From Adineta ricciae (Eukaryota; Rotifera; Eurotatoria; Adinetida; Adinetidae), in assembly GCA_905250025.1 (NCBI GenBank), contig CAJNOJ010000076.1, positions 248,001 to 312,000 on the forward strand: a stretch of 64,000 nucleotides of DNA, in the 5' to 3' direction. Positions within the stretch are counted from its first letter, which is position 1. Each line of letters begins with the position of its first letter. The notes beneath the pieces are model-generated. The model searched no databases. It was given only the letters and a program-made list of their open reading frames with translations, and was not told the origin of the DNA. The translations under genes and the position numbers were made by a program. This document shows, piece after piece, positions 34,024 to 47,138 of the stretch.

Positions 34024-37000
34024 ATGATTGATAATATTAACAAATTATCATCGAATCTTGATGGTACAAAACAACAGCCGACAGCAGCATCACTTGTTAA
34101 TTTAACAGATGATGGTAAGATCCTTTTTCTCACGACCTTGATAAGGAAGAAAAAACAAAAATAGAAATCGGATCTTCATAAAATTAGCTCTGATTTCCGT
34201 TCTAATTTTCGACGGATCAGAAGTTTTCTTTTATTTGCAGTTGGTTTCTTTTCTTGAACGGAAACTTTCTTAGAATGTAACTGTTAGCAACCGTCATCTG
34301 ACTCGATTTTGAATCAAACCATAAAGTGACATTTATTTACTTGATTAGAACAAAAGAGAAGTTTTTTCAGCACTTCACATTGTCGAAGACATAGAAATCA
34401 AAGAAATTTCCATTTGAATAAGTTCATCGACTTTGATTTCAAGTGTGGAGGATGTCTAACTGAGAAGGAGTATGAGTTTTATTAAACCATACTGTTTTAT
34501 GTGATGAATGAATGTCGGACGAAGTTTGTCGTTCAATTTCGCTGCAATAACAATTGAAATCTTTGCAGGAAAACGGAATTTCCTGTTCGAAAACGAGGAT
34601 TGGAGGAAATGGATTCAATTTCTATTTTAACGAGAAAATTTTCAATAGGAATACGTTTCTTAATTGGAAAACAGTAAATAGCTACCGTCGTAAACGTTTT
34701 TCTTAGACTTTTAAGTCTTTAATTAGAATAGTTAGTAGTAAAGTCATCGAATAAACATCGAGATTATTTACCTTTAACAATTTCTTTAAAGAACTCTTCG
34801 ATTCAATGTGTAGAGAATCGTAAATCAACAAAACGATTTCAAATTTGATAAAATACTAGCATAGAAACATAGAAAATGTCATTATCCTTGAAATCAGATA
34901 TTCTCGATATCTACTTTTCAATATCTAGACGTAATTAAAATATGGGACGCTGTTTCTGGTTTCATCGAATCATTTATGAAACAATCGAAGGTAAAACTCA
35001 TTCTATTAATTGTTCTATGCAATTTTCTTGTTGAATTAGGGCGTAACTATTCCTGGATTTGGTACATTTACATTTGTTCATAAGCGTATAGATGTGGGAA
35101 ACAATAAATATCTTCTTATTCAACGACCCATTTTTGCATTTTCGGAAAAATTTGCTCAAACTCATGCTTTGAAGTTTACTCACTATCCAGTGAATGGATC
35201 GATACCGATTCATCCGTTGAATTACTTTTCGATTCAATTACAGTCGAATTATTCACGAGATCAAATTGAACAATGTGTCAAACATGTTTTACAAGTTTTC
35301 AATCGTTCAGTAGCAGCACAACGTAATGTCGAGTTTACATTTTCACGAATAGGCAAATTACAAATTCGTGAGGGAAAAGTGAAAATGAGATTTTTCAAAA
35401 CCTTTGTGATTGAAGTTGATGGAACTGGGGGCAAACATTCGCTGGATAATGTGTGCAATGTAAGTTTGTCTCTTTTTTGGAAAAATCATGATCAAACTTT
35501 TGAACTCATACAGAGGCCACGAACGTCTGATTCAGTGATGTCTGCACGGGAAGCAGCAAGACCTCCATCAGCTTCAAATGTTGTTCTTCCAAGGTAGGAG
35601 AATTCGATTTTTCACGACAGTGCTTCTTTCATTTCCAATTTAGATTAAACAGTCGTGTTGGTAATCCAGCATTACAAGCTATTCACGAAGAGAATCCGAC
35701 TGAAAACGAACAACGAGGTAAGAAAATGTGAATCATAGCGGAGCGTTTGAAAATGATAAGTTCTCTGTTAGAACCAACACTTTGTATCACAGTACTTCCA
35801 TTAACGAACGTTGTAACAACGACAGGAGTCACTAATTCACAAGATGAATCTACTTCTGCTGCGCCACTTCTTTCTTCAACTGATTTGGGTCAACTATCTT
35901 CGACATCAATCACCGGAAAAAGACCGGTAACACCGTTGGTTCCATTAAAACGAACAGTTACGTTTTGTCAACCAGAGAATGATAATGGGCAAATGACAAA
36001 GTAAGCTCTCATAATTCTCATTTGAAAAAGATTTTGTCCAAATTTAATATCACACTTTCTTAATTCAAAAAGAATTTATTTGTAGACAAGTACAAAAACT
36101 AATTTCTACATCAGGTGACTTTGATTCGCTCTGCTATTCTGATCGTGCTTTTTTTCGTGAATAACGAATTCTAATTCGATTTTTCATTTTAGCAACCCAT
36201 CAAACGGTGTCGTCATGCGTGCAACCAACGAGAACACTGCTGCACTTGGATTTAGTCGTCCATTAACAGATCGAAGCGCTCGTGATCGTATATCATCGTC
36301 ATTAAATGTTCATCCTGAACAGTACCAACATATCAATTCATCAGCAATTGCTAAACCCTTAACACCATGTGGCCATCATGGTGCAGGACAAGAACTTTGT
36401 TATCTATGTCATCAGCGTGCGAAACGTAATGTTCCTGTTTATTTAAATGAAGAACGGCGAATTCGTGAAGCTGAAGAAGCGAAACTACTTGAACAGTATC
36501 GAGATCAACGGGATCTTGAGGAACAACGCAAACAAGATGTAAGATAGAACAGGAATCGAAGATATTTCTGGATAAGTCTGAATTTATTTTTGTCTAGGCT
36601 GCGTCGAAAGCTGATCGAGAAGACAAACAGCGAATAGCTGCGGTGAGTGGATCGATATGAATGGACATAGTGAGATAAACTTGTTCTATTTTCAGTATAA
36701 TTTGGGTATTGCTGAAGCATTACGAGCGAGAAAAATGGAACGACCGAAAACGAGTGATGCCTCAGTAAGTTTTCATCTGTTTGTAAAGAGAAAATTTCGC
36801 CTTGTGATTTGTTAGCGTTCATTTGTCTTTCGAAAACGTGTTCAAACTCCTCCAACTTACGTTCGTCAACAAGATTTAGCTAAGCAATTAGATGCTCAAA
36901 TTAAATGGAAACAGGACGAAGAGCGTGCCGAGAGACAAGATAAACATTTCACAGAACGTTTTGAACAATTGCAACTAGCCGAAGCGTACATTTTCACCAC

Positions 37001-37721
37001 TAGGATAACTTCTTCTGGTTTGCACATAGTTGTTTTCTTTTCTATTGCAGCTTAGCACAAGAACGTGAAGCATTCCTACGAAATAAACGACTTCATCAAG
37101 AAGAGCTGAAAAGTGCACTGGATAATCAAGTAGATATCTTATTGATGATCGTCATTTCGAATGCAATTGATGTGTTTGTTTAAGGTTCGAAATAAGCCAT
37201 CTGGAATTCCTGCTGTTGAAGAAGCCGCACCATTCTTTGGTGTACATGATATGTCGACTGAGAAAGTACAAGAACGTCGTTTTCAAGCTATGGAAATCTT
37301 CCGACAGCAAAAAGAAGTTGTTGAACAACGTCAGCGTCAACAATTACTCAAACAAATGCGTGAACAAGAATACGAATCGAAAGCATTAGATGCTGCCAAA
37401 GAAGAGTAGGTTATTTCTATCAATGAACGTTTCATTTATTTTCTCTTCTCAAGTTTAATATCTGACCGTCGTGAACGATTTCGGCGTGCATATACCATAC
37501 GAAAAGATCTTGAAGCAGATTGGTCAAATGCGACCGAAGAGAAACGTCAGCGTGATCAAGAGGAAAGAACACATGTATATGCTCCTCAAGGTGTGCTTGT
37601 ACATGAACAATGTGATCAATATAAACGTTGCACTCAATGTCAACGTCATACAAATAATTATGGTGGTTCAAACATATGGAGAGATACACGTTATGTGCCT
37701 GGAACACGTATTATGGTTTAA
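34024..37721 (+). CDS. CCDC81: CCDC81-like protein with HU-type domain and coiled coils
   Basis: Exons at 34024-34114, 34929-34990, 35040-35459, 35514-35593, 35644-35717, 35772-36000, 36193-36538, 36598-36642, 36696-36764, 36816-36985, 37051-37129, 37185-37405 and 37454-37721 join to about 717 aa with all phases closed. The N-terminal region carries the CCDC81 bacterial-HU-like fold: IWDAVSGFIESFMKQSKGV, then IPGFGTFTFV and a second unit containing FSRIGKLQIREGKVKMRFF. The middle is low in complexity. A pair of Cys motifs, CGHHGAGQELCYLCHQR, is followed by long Glu/Gln/Arg-rich coiled coil and a C-terminal CTQC region ending near RYVPGTRIMV. Vertebrate CCDC81 is centrosome-associated. The first intron is long (814 bp). 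A candidate extra exon at 36086-36114 was excluded because it breaks the frame. Confidence 0.9.
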
Positions 37722-38660
37722 AAAGAAAACATTGAAGCGAATTTCACTTTTTTTTTTCAAAAAGCTATTTTATAACGAACGAAAGAGAAACGATTTCTTT
37801 AGAAAAAATTTACACCCGGTTATTCTAGTTGACAAGAGAGACGTGAATGTGGGATATTTTTATGTACGTTTTTTTTTCTCTTCTCCTTTTTCTTTTTATT
37901 CTCATGAATAAAATCATATCTATTGAATATACGAATTTGATCATGATGTACTTGTCAAAAAGAGTCAATATGAATTATTTAGAGTCTTGCTCGTCGTTGA
38001 ACATTATTATTACAATAAAATCAACTACATTGGTTTGTATGCATACAAACGTGTGTTAAGTAGACATGAAGTATGTGCACACATCTATTTCTACGCTTTG
38101 ATACGTTCAATAGTTTGTCTTTTTCGTTGTTCTTACGTAAATTAAACGTAATAGAGGAAGAAAAGAAAACGATGATGGATCAACAAACTTGTCACCTAAA
38201 GTTACGATACAAATATTACTCAAGCATGCAATGCATTTCGAATACCGTGGTATATATGCTAGTACAAAAGCGTATATACGGAATAAACAAAGAAAAGAAA
38301 GAAATTTCAATGAGAAAAGATGTTCGATGTTAAGATCGTGTGAAGATTTCTACTGCTGAGTGATCTCGAAATAGGACAAATACGCGACGACTGCAGTTAG
38401 TAAGTACGAAAAGAGCCTTGACCTTGACTCGATCAAACATAGAACAAATCGTTCATGCTCGACCAATTAGCACATCAGAGAAGGTATGAACAAAAAAATT
38501 GAAGAAGGAAAAACGTGAACTTTTGTATTTAGAAGTGCGTAAGAAAAAAAGTGCAGGAAGAAATGAAAAGCGAGAAGGGCGCAAGCACACTTGATTACAC
38601 ATAGGTTTGTCTGTTCTTTCGCGCATCTTCATCATATAACGGAGAAGAACCTGTAATCAT
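37722..38660. other. Intergenic between CCDC81 and the TTK-like kinase
   Basis: About 0.94 kb. The first part is CCDC81 3' flank. Short open frames are AT-rich and unrecognised. Confidence 0.5.
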
Positions 38661-39874
38661 ATGATGAAAGTCGCTTTCGCTTTTCGTCCATTTCCGGCCA
38701 ACTATAAACCAACATGTGATGCTAGTAAGATCATTTCATTCTTAAACACAAAACGTTCATCTGCTTTACTACCAGCTTTGCCCGCGTCACCCTCCTGGCA
38801 TTTTCCATTGCAAACCTCATCATCCATTCCATATATCACTACTTATCAACGACATGTATCAACCATTCATGTCAATGGAATTCCGTATACAGTGATGCGA
38901 TTACTCGGCGAGGGACTTCATAGTCGTGTCTACGCCGCTTATGATTCTCGAACCAATCAGCCTGTGGCAATCAAAGTTGTTCAAAATATTGATCCAGTTG
39001 ATCGACATGAGAACTCGAAAATGTTCTTCAAAGAAATTCGTTACTTGACAAAATTACAACCACGAAATCCATATGTTATTCGAGTTTATAATCATGAATA
39101 TGACACGAAAACTCAAACGGGCAAAATAGTTATGGAAAGTGGACATGATTTTCGCTTTATGTTACCCTTACAAGTCTCACCGAAACAGAAGAAAATGTCG
39201 ATAAGTCAAGCGAAATTTTATTGGGCGCAAATGGTCGATGCAGTGGCTATTTTACATCGTAATGGAATTGTTCATTCAGGTAAGGAAAGAAAATAAAGTC
39301 CAACGTGAAGAAGATTATCATCTGTTCAATTCTTTATAGATATTAAACCAGAAAATTTTATTATGACCACTGGTGATCAACTTCGTATCATTGATTTAGG
39401 TCTTTCATTTCGTATTTCACCAACCCAAACATCTGTTTTGAGACCATTTGCAGGTACGAGGAAATTGACGTATTCTCTCAAATCAAAATTGAATTGTTTT
39501 AGGTACACCCGAATATATGCCGCCTGAAGTATGTCAGATCCAAAATGGTCGATTTTCTCGTCAAGGCAGAGCATCAGATATTTGGGCATTAGGTTTGCTA
39601 AAAGCAATTCCTTTCTTGTTCATCCTCAGAACAAATGCTATTCTTTTCTCTAGGTGTACTTCTTTTCGAAATGGTTTTTGGCTATCGACCATTTGAACAT
39701 ATTCAAGATAATTTTGAAAAAATGTCTTACATTGCTCGATTAACACAAAATCCAGTCATACCATCAACAAATAATCCTCATTTACGTGATGTTCTTCACC
39801 AATGCCTGCAAATCAATCCAATGGATCGTCCTAGTGCTCAGCAATTATTACAACATCCTTTTCTTTGTCTTTGA
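38661..39874 (+). CDS. TTK/Mps1-like protein kinase
   Basis: Exons 38661-39279, 39340-39453, 39503-39592 and 39654-39874, with short introns, give 347 aa. The kinase domain starts around YTVMRLLGEGLHSRVYAAYD, with the ATP-binding Lys in VAIKVV, the catalytic loop IVHSDIKPENFIM, activation segment IIDLGLSF and GTPEYMPPE, and ends DRPSAQQLLQHPFL. The HSD form of the catalytic loop and the MPPE sequence resemble TTK/Mps1, the mitotic checkpoint kinase, and the unusual DLG replaces DFG at the metal-binding position. The N-terminal 70 residues are unlike the long regulatory region of TTK and lack TPR-like repeats. It could be a divergent, shortened Mps1 paralog or another kinase of the same branch. 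Activity is likely because Lys, catalytic Asp and DxG are present. Confidence 0.8.
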
Positions 39875-40231
39875 ATTTTCCTTGAAAAACGAAAAAGAAT
39901 TATCTTTACTCTGTATATTTTCGTTTTCTTTCATTATACACCTTTCTTTCCTTTGCATACGTTTTCAATAAAAAACAAACATCTCCTCAACTAATAAAAC
40001 TTCACCGACTATCCGGTCCGCATCCTGAACGAAACACATATACTCAAAATAACAAATTACTCTCTTTTTGTTGTATCTTGCATTCTTATAAGTCATACAT
40101 TCGCCCACACGTTATCGAATTATTTTTCATTTGGATGCTTATCAATAAGAAAATAAATGTTTAATCAGGCGTAGCTTGAAAAATATTTTCATTCATTTGT
40201 GCTTTGATTTCATTCGTATCGCCGCCCAAAA

Positions 40232-40447
40232 ATGGATAGAGAAGGTATGTAAATGCTCATGAAAATAAGTTTTTTTTTTACATCGAATTTTCTTGTAGAA
40301 GCAACTGCAAAGGATGAGAATTCAATTCCATCGATGGACAATGAAAATAAAAATATGTTGGACTCTATGTACGCAAACATGGATCCATCATCGATGTCGT
40401 TAACCGATAGTGGTGACAGTGATCCGACGAATTGTGAAACAAGATAA
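40232..40447 (+). CDS. Putative very small acidic protein
   Basis: Two possible exons, 40232-40244 and 40299-40447, separated by a 54-bp intron with a clear GTATGT donor and a T-rich acceptor, would give 53 aa. The sequence is acidic and Ser/Met/Asn-rich (for example NMLDSMYANMDPSSMSLTD). No family was recognised. It lies between the TTK-like kinase and the 3' end of the ABCA gene, and its stop is about 145 bp from the ABCA stop. It could be a real small protein or a chance frame in a transcript's 3' region. Confidence 0.4.
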
Positions 40448-40591
40448 ATAACGCAGCTCTTCGAACTACTCGTTTGCCAGTGTTTTGTCTTTTTTTTTTT
40501 GGTGGAATGTTTACGTATATTCGAAATTCAAACTCGCGAAACAAAATAAAAACAAGAGAGAAAAAGAGATAGGAATTTTCGTCTGTTTTCT

Positions 40592-43500
40592 TTAGATCCG
40601 AAAGACATGTTCATCTTGCTGCGATGAAATATTTGATGTTGACGATGGCGGACGATCGACATTCAGTACAAGATCTGTACAACTGTCAATAACGGGTAAT
40701 TCACGTATGTCAGCAGCTGTCTGAGACGAATTGTCATTTTGATTTTGCACTAACGATGGTGAACGACGCGAAAATGTATTATTCGCTTTGTCAGTTGTTT
40801 GAACAAATGATTGAACAGTCGATGATGATATTGATGCTGTATCATCGATGACTACATCTTCAAGGTTAACAATGGAATTATCACGTTGTTTACTGGCAAA
40901 ACGAAGAAAAACCTGAAAGTAAATCGAAATAAGTACTTCATAGAAAACGATTTGTTGTATATACATGTTCAAGTGTCGTTTGAGACAACGAATAGTCCAT
41001 AACGTTCATTAGAGATTTGTTTGTTTCGATAAAACCGAATATTTTTGATAAGGAGTATGACTTCGGAATATTGTATTCTAATCGAGTGCCATGTTTTTCC
41101 TAAATAGAAGCATTTTCTCTTACTCTTCGAAATCGTGCGAAAAGTTCGGATTCAAACCGTCATATTCGCGTCAGGAAGATATTGATGAATAATTTCTGAC
41201 GCAATTTGTATTGATGATTCATGTTCGACACGCAATTTTAAATAATAACCTGTACCGAATCGATGTTTTAAGTGTTGTGGCGTGCCAAAACATTTAAATT
41301 GTCCATTAACCATAATCGCTAACCGTGAACACAATACATCACATTCCGTCATGGAATGTGAGGTTAATAAAATGGCCTTTTCCTGTTTTTTAGCGTTGAT
41401 TATATTGTTCCAAACGATACGACGATTTCCGGGATCTAAATCAATATCAATTAAAAAAAGCTCGACATCAATCTTTTCATTACCCATTCCATTAGTCGGT
41501 TCATCCTATAAGAAATTGAAATGTTCTAAATATTAGTCACAAAAATAGATCTTGCTTACCAGAAGAATCAAATCTGGTTGACCCAACATAGCAACAGCAA
41601 CTGATAATTTTCTAAACAAAGAAATCTGTAAACAAATTTTCGATTTACTTTTATTCACCTTCTCATTCCTCCGCTGTACGTTCGTATGACTCGATTTGCA
41701 AATGATTCCATATGAAATTTTCTCAATGTTAGATTGACAACATGTTCACGATCAGTTATACCAATCAGTTTTGCATAACACATCAATGCTTCTCGACTTG
41801 TTAAATAACCATCGACAGCATCAAACTGTGGACAATAACCGATTGAACCTGGATATTCGCGTGCTTGATCACGGATTTGTTTTTCATAGAGAAGACAATC
41901 ACCACTGGTCGGATGAACATCACCTTAAAAGAAACTCATGGAAAATTTGCAAATACACACATAAATATTCAATTTACCGGTGATCATTTTGAATGTAGTC
42001 GTTTTACCCTAGAAAATCGTTTGAAAACTTGAAATCAATGGGAAAAAAAATATTATCTTACAGCTCCGTTGATTCCCAGTAGACCAAAACATTGACCTTT
42101 GGATATTCCAAAGCATAAATGATCAACTGCCAGCAATGACTGACCAGTTGCACGTCGAAAGCATTTTGTGAGATTTTTAGCTTGTAAAATATCATGATTG
42201 GTTTCATTCGAATACAAGATTCGATGTCGTTCTTCCATAACATCTCTATCGATAGATGTCTCCGGTGGTGGAATCTATTCAAAATAAAAGAAATATCGTT
42301 TCGATTTCCACAGATTTTTCGAAAAATCTTTACTTTGTAGAACAAATTTGGTAACCGAATGTCCAAATCGAGAGCATACGCTATGATTAATCCAATTATA
42401 CCGATGAGGATCATTGCTATAATTCGATCACCGATGAGTGCTATTGTGAACGGATTAACGTAGAGATCAGCATCGATCGTACGACCGAAATCGGCCATCA
42501 ATTCATTGCGCATCAAATGAACAAGTCCGGAACCGAGACAATAAGGTGGAAATACCAGGAAAAACCGCGAGAGAATCGTTTGTACACGTACGATTCCAGG
42601 TACCCATGAATATAATGTTAACATTAGATCAGCTATACACGTAATAATTCCCGAGAACATCCAAAGACAGAATGCAGCCATGAAAGCAGTGCCGGTGTCT
42701 TTGAAAAATCGAACTATACAGTAGACTAATGGTATCGATGACCATCCGTAAAGAAGTAATAGACAAAATATTGCTTGAGTTGTCATAGGACGAGAATTGA
42801 AAGCGGAAATATTAAATATTCGAATTAGAAGCATTGTTAAACCGATTAAAATCAAATAATAAATAAAATCCCATATAAATGTCGATAACCAATAGACTAA
42901 ACAAAAAAAAAAGAACAATTCGAATTGATCAATTAATTCATTGAATCTTTTTACCTATGGGTTTGACGCCACAGATATATATCAGACGTTTCTCTTGTGT
43001 TACATATTCTCTCACAAGATATAAGATCACAGCAGCTGGGACGAATGAATATGCACATAGAACCGTAATAGCAACACCGAAATCTGATATACGTTGTTCG
43101 AGTGATTGTCGAGATAGTAAATCACTATTCAATGTGAATGGATGACTGTAAGTTGAAATACCGAACTTTTCAGCAGTCCTAGGATCGGATATTTTCGAAC
43201 GAAGTATTAAATTATTCATCACATTCAAATAGGATGGTAATGCATGATAACCTAAGCAAGAGAATATCGGTTTGAACGATAAGAGATGAAAACTCATTGA
43301 TAAAATACCTTTATTATTGAACCAAACTAATGCATGACTGCGATTATAATAATCATCTTCAATCTGTTCACCAAATGTTAAACCCCCATATCTAAAAGAT
43401 TCATGGTAAGAAGAAGGAGAAGAATATATGGCTACACACCGATTATCAGTAAATGTATGATGACTTTTCAGTAAATATTCGTTCAATGTTACATTATTCA

Positions 43501-43899
43501 AGTCGTATAACTAGAAAAAGGACAATAAGTGAGAATCTGACAATTCGAGATGCATTTCAAAACGAACCACAATGCCCGATTTAGTTTTACGTGTTGGCGG
43601 TCGTGCAAACGAATCCGGTGGGCAAATCTAAACAAAAATCTGAACAAAAAAAGAAGAGCCTAAAGTCAATCTTTACTTGTAACGCTTTTGTAAAACATTC
43701 TGAACATCGTCCATATTGATTGAAATCTGTAGAATCAGGTGGGATGTAGAAGTTCTTCTCTCCTTCCCCACATTTATATGGTTCTTTATTTGATGCCGGT
43801 GGTGCATCTTTCATACATGTTGTTCCAATATTTGGAAACGAGCTATTTCTTAGTCGATCATCAAGACGGCGTGCAATTAGATCATTATCGTTGCATAAC
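40592..43899 (-). CDS. ABCA-family lipid transporter, C-terminal half (same gene as 48755-57876)
   Basis: Continues the gene at 48755-57876 after a 4,855-bp intron. The segment starts with the second extracellular domain (GTTCMKDAPPASNKEPYKCG, 43.9-43.1 kb), then transmembrane helices 8-12 (about 43.0-42.35 kb) and the second nucleotide-binding domain (42.2-41.15 kb). The NBD has Walker A GLLGINGAGKTT, signature YSGGMRRKLS, Walker B LILLDEPTNGMDPGNRR and the H-loop LLTSHSMTECD. An intron of about 50 bp lies inside the Walker B region and can be read through in frame, which would wrongly insert residues between NGM and DPGN. After the NBD comes the conserved ABCA tail (FLRFASKQ) and a Ser/Asn-rich C-terminus ending at 40592. 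Exons are numerous, with short introns. Confidence 0.93.
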
Positions 43900-44069
43900 C
43901 TGAAATGAAATAATTTTAGCTTTTGTTTCACCAAAAATAGTCAAATTTTTTGTTCAGGAATAAGAATATTAAAAAAAAAGTATTTCTCGTAAAATTCCAC
44001 TGAAGAAAAATGATACGCGCAATGATGTTTTTTAAAGAAAAGGAAAATATCTTTCAATTAACGAATCGA

Positions 44070-46671
44070 TTAATTTGCGTCCTCATTTGTTGTTGATTTC
44101 TGTCGATAAATCAACACGTATGCTGATCTACTGATCACATCATTTTCACTGATATCTGATACGTATGAATCATCGAATGAGTGCCATCTTTCATCCTTGG
44201 AATTTTTCGCGTAAGCTGTGTAATGTCCACCGCCTAAACTACCCATATGATTGCTCACACCAATCAAATCATATTTGGTATTCTTCTTTTGTTCTGGATT
44301 GAGTACGAATTGGGAAAGATCCAAATCATGTAATGGACAATCGACTAGATCTTCGATTTTATCGCGATGATAGCGCGTGTAACTGAAACGTTTCAATTGA
44401 ACGATAAGAATTTTTGGTAGTAGCCATATATCAAACTTTTTCGTTGCTTTCTCCAACTGTTTGCATTTAGGACAAAACCAGCGATCATCGTCCGATAGCG
44501 TTTCTTTCTTAGTAAAATAACGAAAGCAATCCATCAAGGTGATTGTTCGTTTTGTTGAATTCTCTACGCGATTGTTCTTTTTCATGGCAGACTGTTGACT
44601 GTCATCCGCTTTTTCTTTTTCTTTTTCCTGTTTCTTGTATAGATCTACGACTGCCGAGTTGACTTCGACGACAAGTTCAACATTCAAACGAGCAAAATCA
44701 ATCTGCTCATCAAGTAGACTTGACAATGGTTTCAGTTGCGGACTGTAATTCTGAGTAATTTGCAATAGCGCCGAATACAAGGGTTTATCGGCAGGTGCAA
44801 CGGATGACAACGGAAGGAAATTACCAATTACTTTCTAAAGAATATCAAAGATTGACTTGAATTTCTTCAAATAGAAGTATATTTGAAGTTACCTGCAGAG
44901 CATCTCGAATGTTTTTTCCGGTACAATTCTTTCTGGGTAAGCTGAGATAAATCGGCAAGCCAAAATTTTGACGATAATCAACTTCTCGAAACGTGCATGG
45001 CATTAGGATACCTGTTTGCTTGTCCGATTTTAATGAATGTTCACTTTCATAGAAGACGATTTGGTCTCGATCTATGATACGTGTTAACGCATGACTTTCA
45101 TTATATTGCAGATGTATTCGATGGTTGTACACTTCTACAGGATGAATATAGTCTGGTTTAGGTTGGTGTCCATCATAATCATCTGCTTTTGTTAAGTCTT
45201 CTTCATCGCCTTGTTCATCGTCATTGTCTTCTGGATAGGCACTTTCATCATCGGTTTCCATTAACTCGGTGCCATTACGTGCTTCTACTTTTTTCGGTTG
45301 AAAACGAGCGCAAAATGCTGCGACTAAGTCCGACATTCGTCCTAGTTCATTTGCTTTGATGTAGTATGATTTCACCTGTCCATGCGTACGAACATAATCA
45401 ACCTTATAGGTGCGAATTTTTTTCTTATTTGGCAACGGTAAACTTAGAAAACAAATAGGATCGAATGTACGCGCTTTCGTACCACACGTTAAACACTGCA
45501 CAACCGATTTGATTTGACCATGAAAGATATCGTGAATTTTCGATTGATTTCGTTTTTGGTAATAGCTCCATTCTTGTGCAGCTAACTTATCGTCATCTAA
45601 TGTGCCGTCGTCGTCTTTTTTCTCAACATACGGCTTTTTTTTGACAAGATTTAAATCTTCATGTAAACCATCGAGTAGAAACGACATGAATTCTTGCGAA
45701 TCTTGTTGAGCATAACCGCTGAATTGTGGTGCGTATCGAGCGACATTATGTTTCAATGATTTCGGTGCGCAGTAACTTGTTTTACCTGACCACATTTCAT
45801 GGATCAATTCACCGTATGCCTGAGCAACGTCGCCTTTCATTCCCAGTGGATTATCGCGATTGATATGTGAACTATATTCATTTGTTAGAAAGTATTTGGT
45901 CAATTCTGGCACATTTGATATGCATTGCAAAGCTGAATTCATAAAACATGTATTACCCAAATTAGTTAAACCACAAAGTCCAGGAATATAAGACGTTTTT
46001 GACAAATTGGCGCTTCGTACCACTAATGCTCTTGATTCGTACACAATGTAAGCATTCTTGACTAAATCAATATCTTCAAGAGTCTTATAGTCTGGTTCAT
46101 CAATTGTATCCCAATATAAACCTTTGTCATCAGTCGATGAGAATAGAGAACCGTTTGCGCTTTCTGAGAGATGAAATTCATTACAGATTGTCTTTTTGAT
46201 GTCTGATATTTTCGTTCGACGGCTACGATAGATCTGTTTTGTACTTGCACTAGAATTGCGTGACTGGCGAATTCGTAATGGTACAAGAAAGGATTCAACC
46301 ACCGTGTCATAATCGCCGCGGGGAATTACTTCGCGAACTATTTCAGAACCAACTTTTTTCTGGGTTTCTAACAGTTGTTTGTAGAGTTCATATGGAATGA
46401 ATGTATAATCGTTATTCTCCACAGCGTCTAAACGAAGTTGAATATTCTTTGGATCTTCGTCATCCGACAAAACTGCTAGTTTGCTGAAATCGATTGGACC
46501 GGGATCTGTAATGATTTCGTTTTCGTCTTTTTCTTCCAAGCCAACGAAACGTTTCCAATGCTCCAACCATTTAGCATCGATGATTACATACTTATCTCCA
46601 AGTTGTGGTTCTTTGGCAAGCCATTTCTTATACTGTTCTAGTCGTTCGGACCCCATAGACTTATGTTTCAA
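44070..46671 (-). CDS. USP4/USP15/USP11-type ubiquitin-specific protease
   Basis: Cysteine protease that removes ubiquitin from proteins. Exons 46671-44893 and 44834-44070, joined in phase 0 across a 58-bp intron, give 847 aa. An N-terminal DUSP domain (about 7-105, with YVIIDAKWLEHWKRFVG) is followed by a ubiquitin-like region and the USP catalytic core. The Cys box is GLTNLGNTCFMNS with catalytic Cys at about 242; the His box is GGGHYTAYAKN with His at about 798. Zinc-finger cysteines appear as CLTCG and CPKC. An acidic insert (DDESAYPEDNDDEQGDEED and neighbours) splits the core as in USP4/15. Length is slightly below the 916-981 aa of vertebrate paralogs. The start was chosen at the first Met before SERLEQYKKWL; MGSERL a few codons later is possible. 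The gene lies inside the ABCA intron and is divergent from AP-2 mu by 467 bp. Confidence 0.95.
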
Positions 46672-47138
46672 TCTCTTTCGTATGTGTGATGAAAGACGTG
46701 AGAGATTCGTTTTCCGACGATGACTGACTAAGGTGAAAAATATCTACGTGTAATCGTCACTCGTAATGTTTTGATACAGAATCGATGAAAAAAAATACAA
46801 CCGCAAATATTTGCACAATGCAGAGAAAGTTTGCATTATTCAGCAATGCATCAGAAGAAAAACAAAGTGAATAATTCCATCACTAAATCATCAATACTGC
46901 TAGGAAGTGAAGGGACTTATCAAGAAAATCATTTTCCCTTTTCTTCAATTGATTATCGATCGTGAAGAACGAAAGGGGGCATAGACGGAAAAAAAATAAT
47001 CCGATTTAGCAAGATGCATAGATGACTCGATTGGGTAATGCATGGAACGAAGAAGCATAGTAAATGCAACAATTTGTTGTCTTTCCTTTGCTCACTCATT
47101 CCCATCATTTCAATCAGATTAAAGGAAAAGAAAAGAAA
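46672..47138. promoter_or_regulatory. Shared upstream region of the divergent USP and AP-2 mu genes
   Basis: 467 bp between the start codons of two widely expressed genes transcribed away from each other, all within the ABCA intron. A bidirectional promoter is inferred from position. No specific element was identified. Confidence 0.4.

Noticed and set aside
36086..36114. Possible 29-bp exon of CCDC81 with GT..AG flanks
   Set aside because: Including it puts the next exon out of frame, and a stop follows. Joining 36000 directly to 36193 keeps the phase and the coding frame.
41450..41500. Apparent insertion of about 16 residues within the Walker B region of ABCA NBD2
   Set aside because: The stretch begins with a GTAATG donor and ends in a TTTAG acceptor. 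Removing it restores DEPTNGMDPGNRR, so it is an in-frame intron read through by a naive translation.
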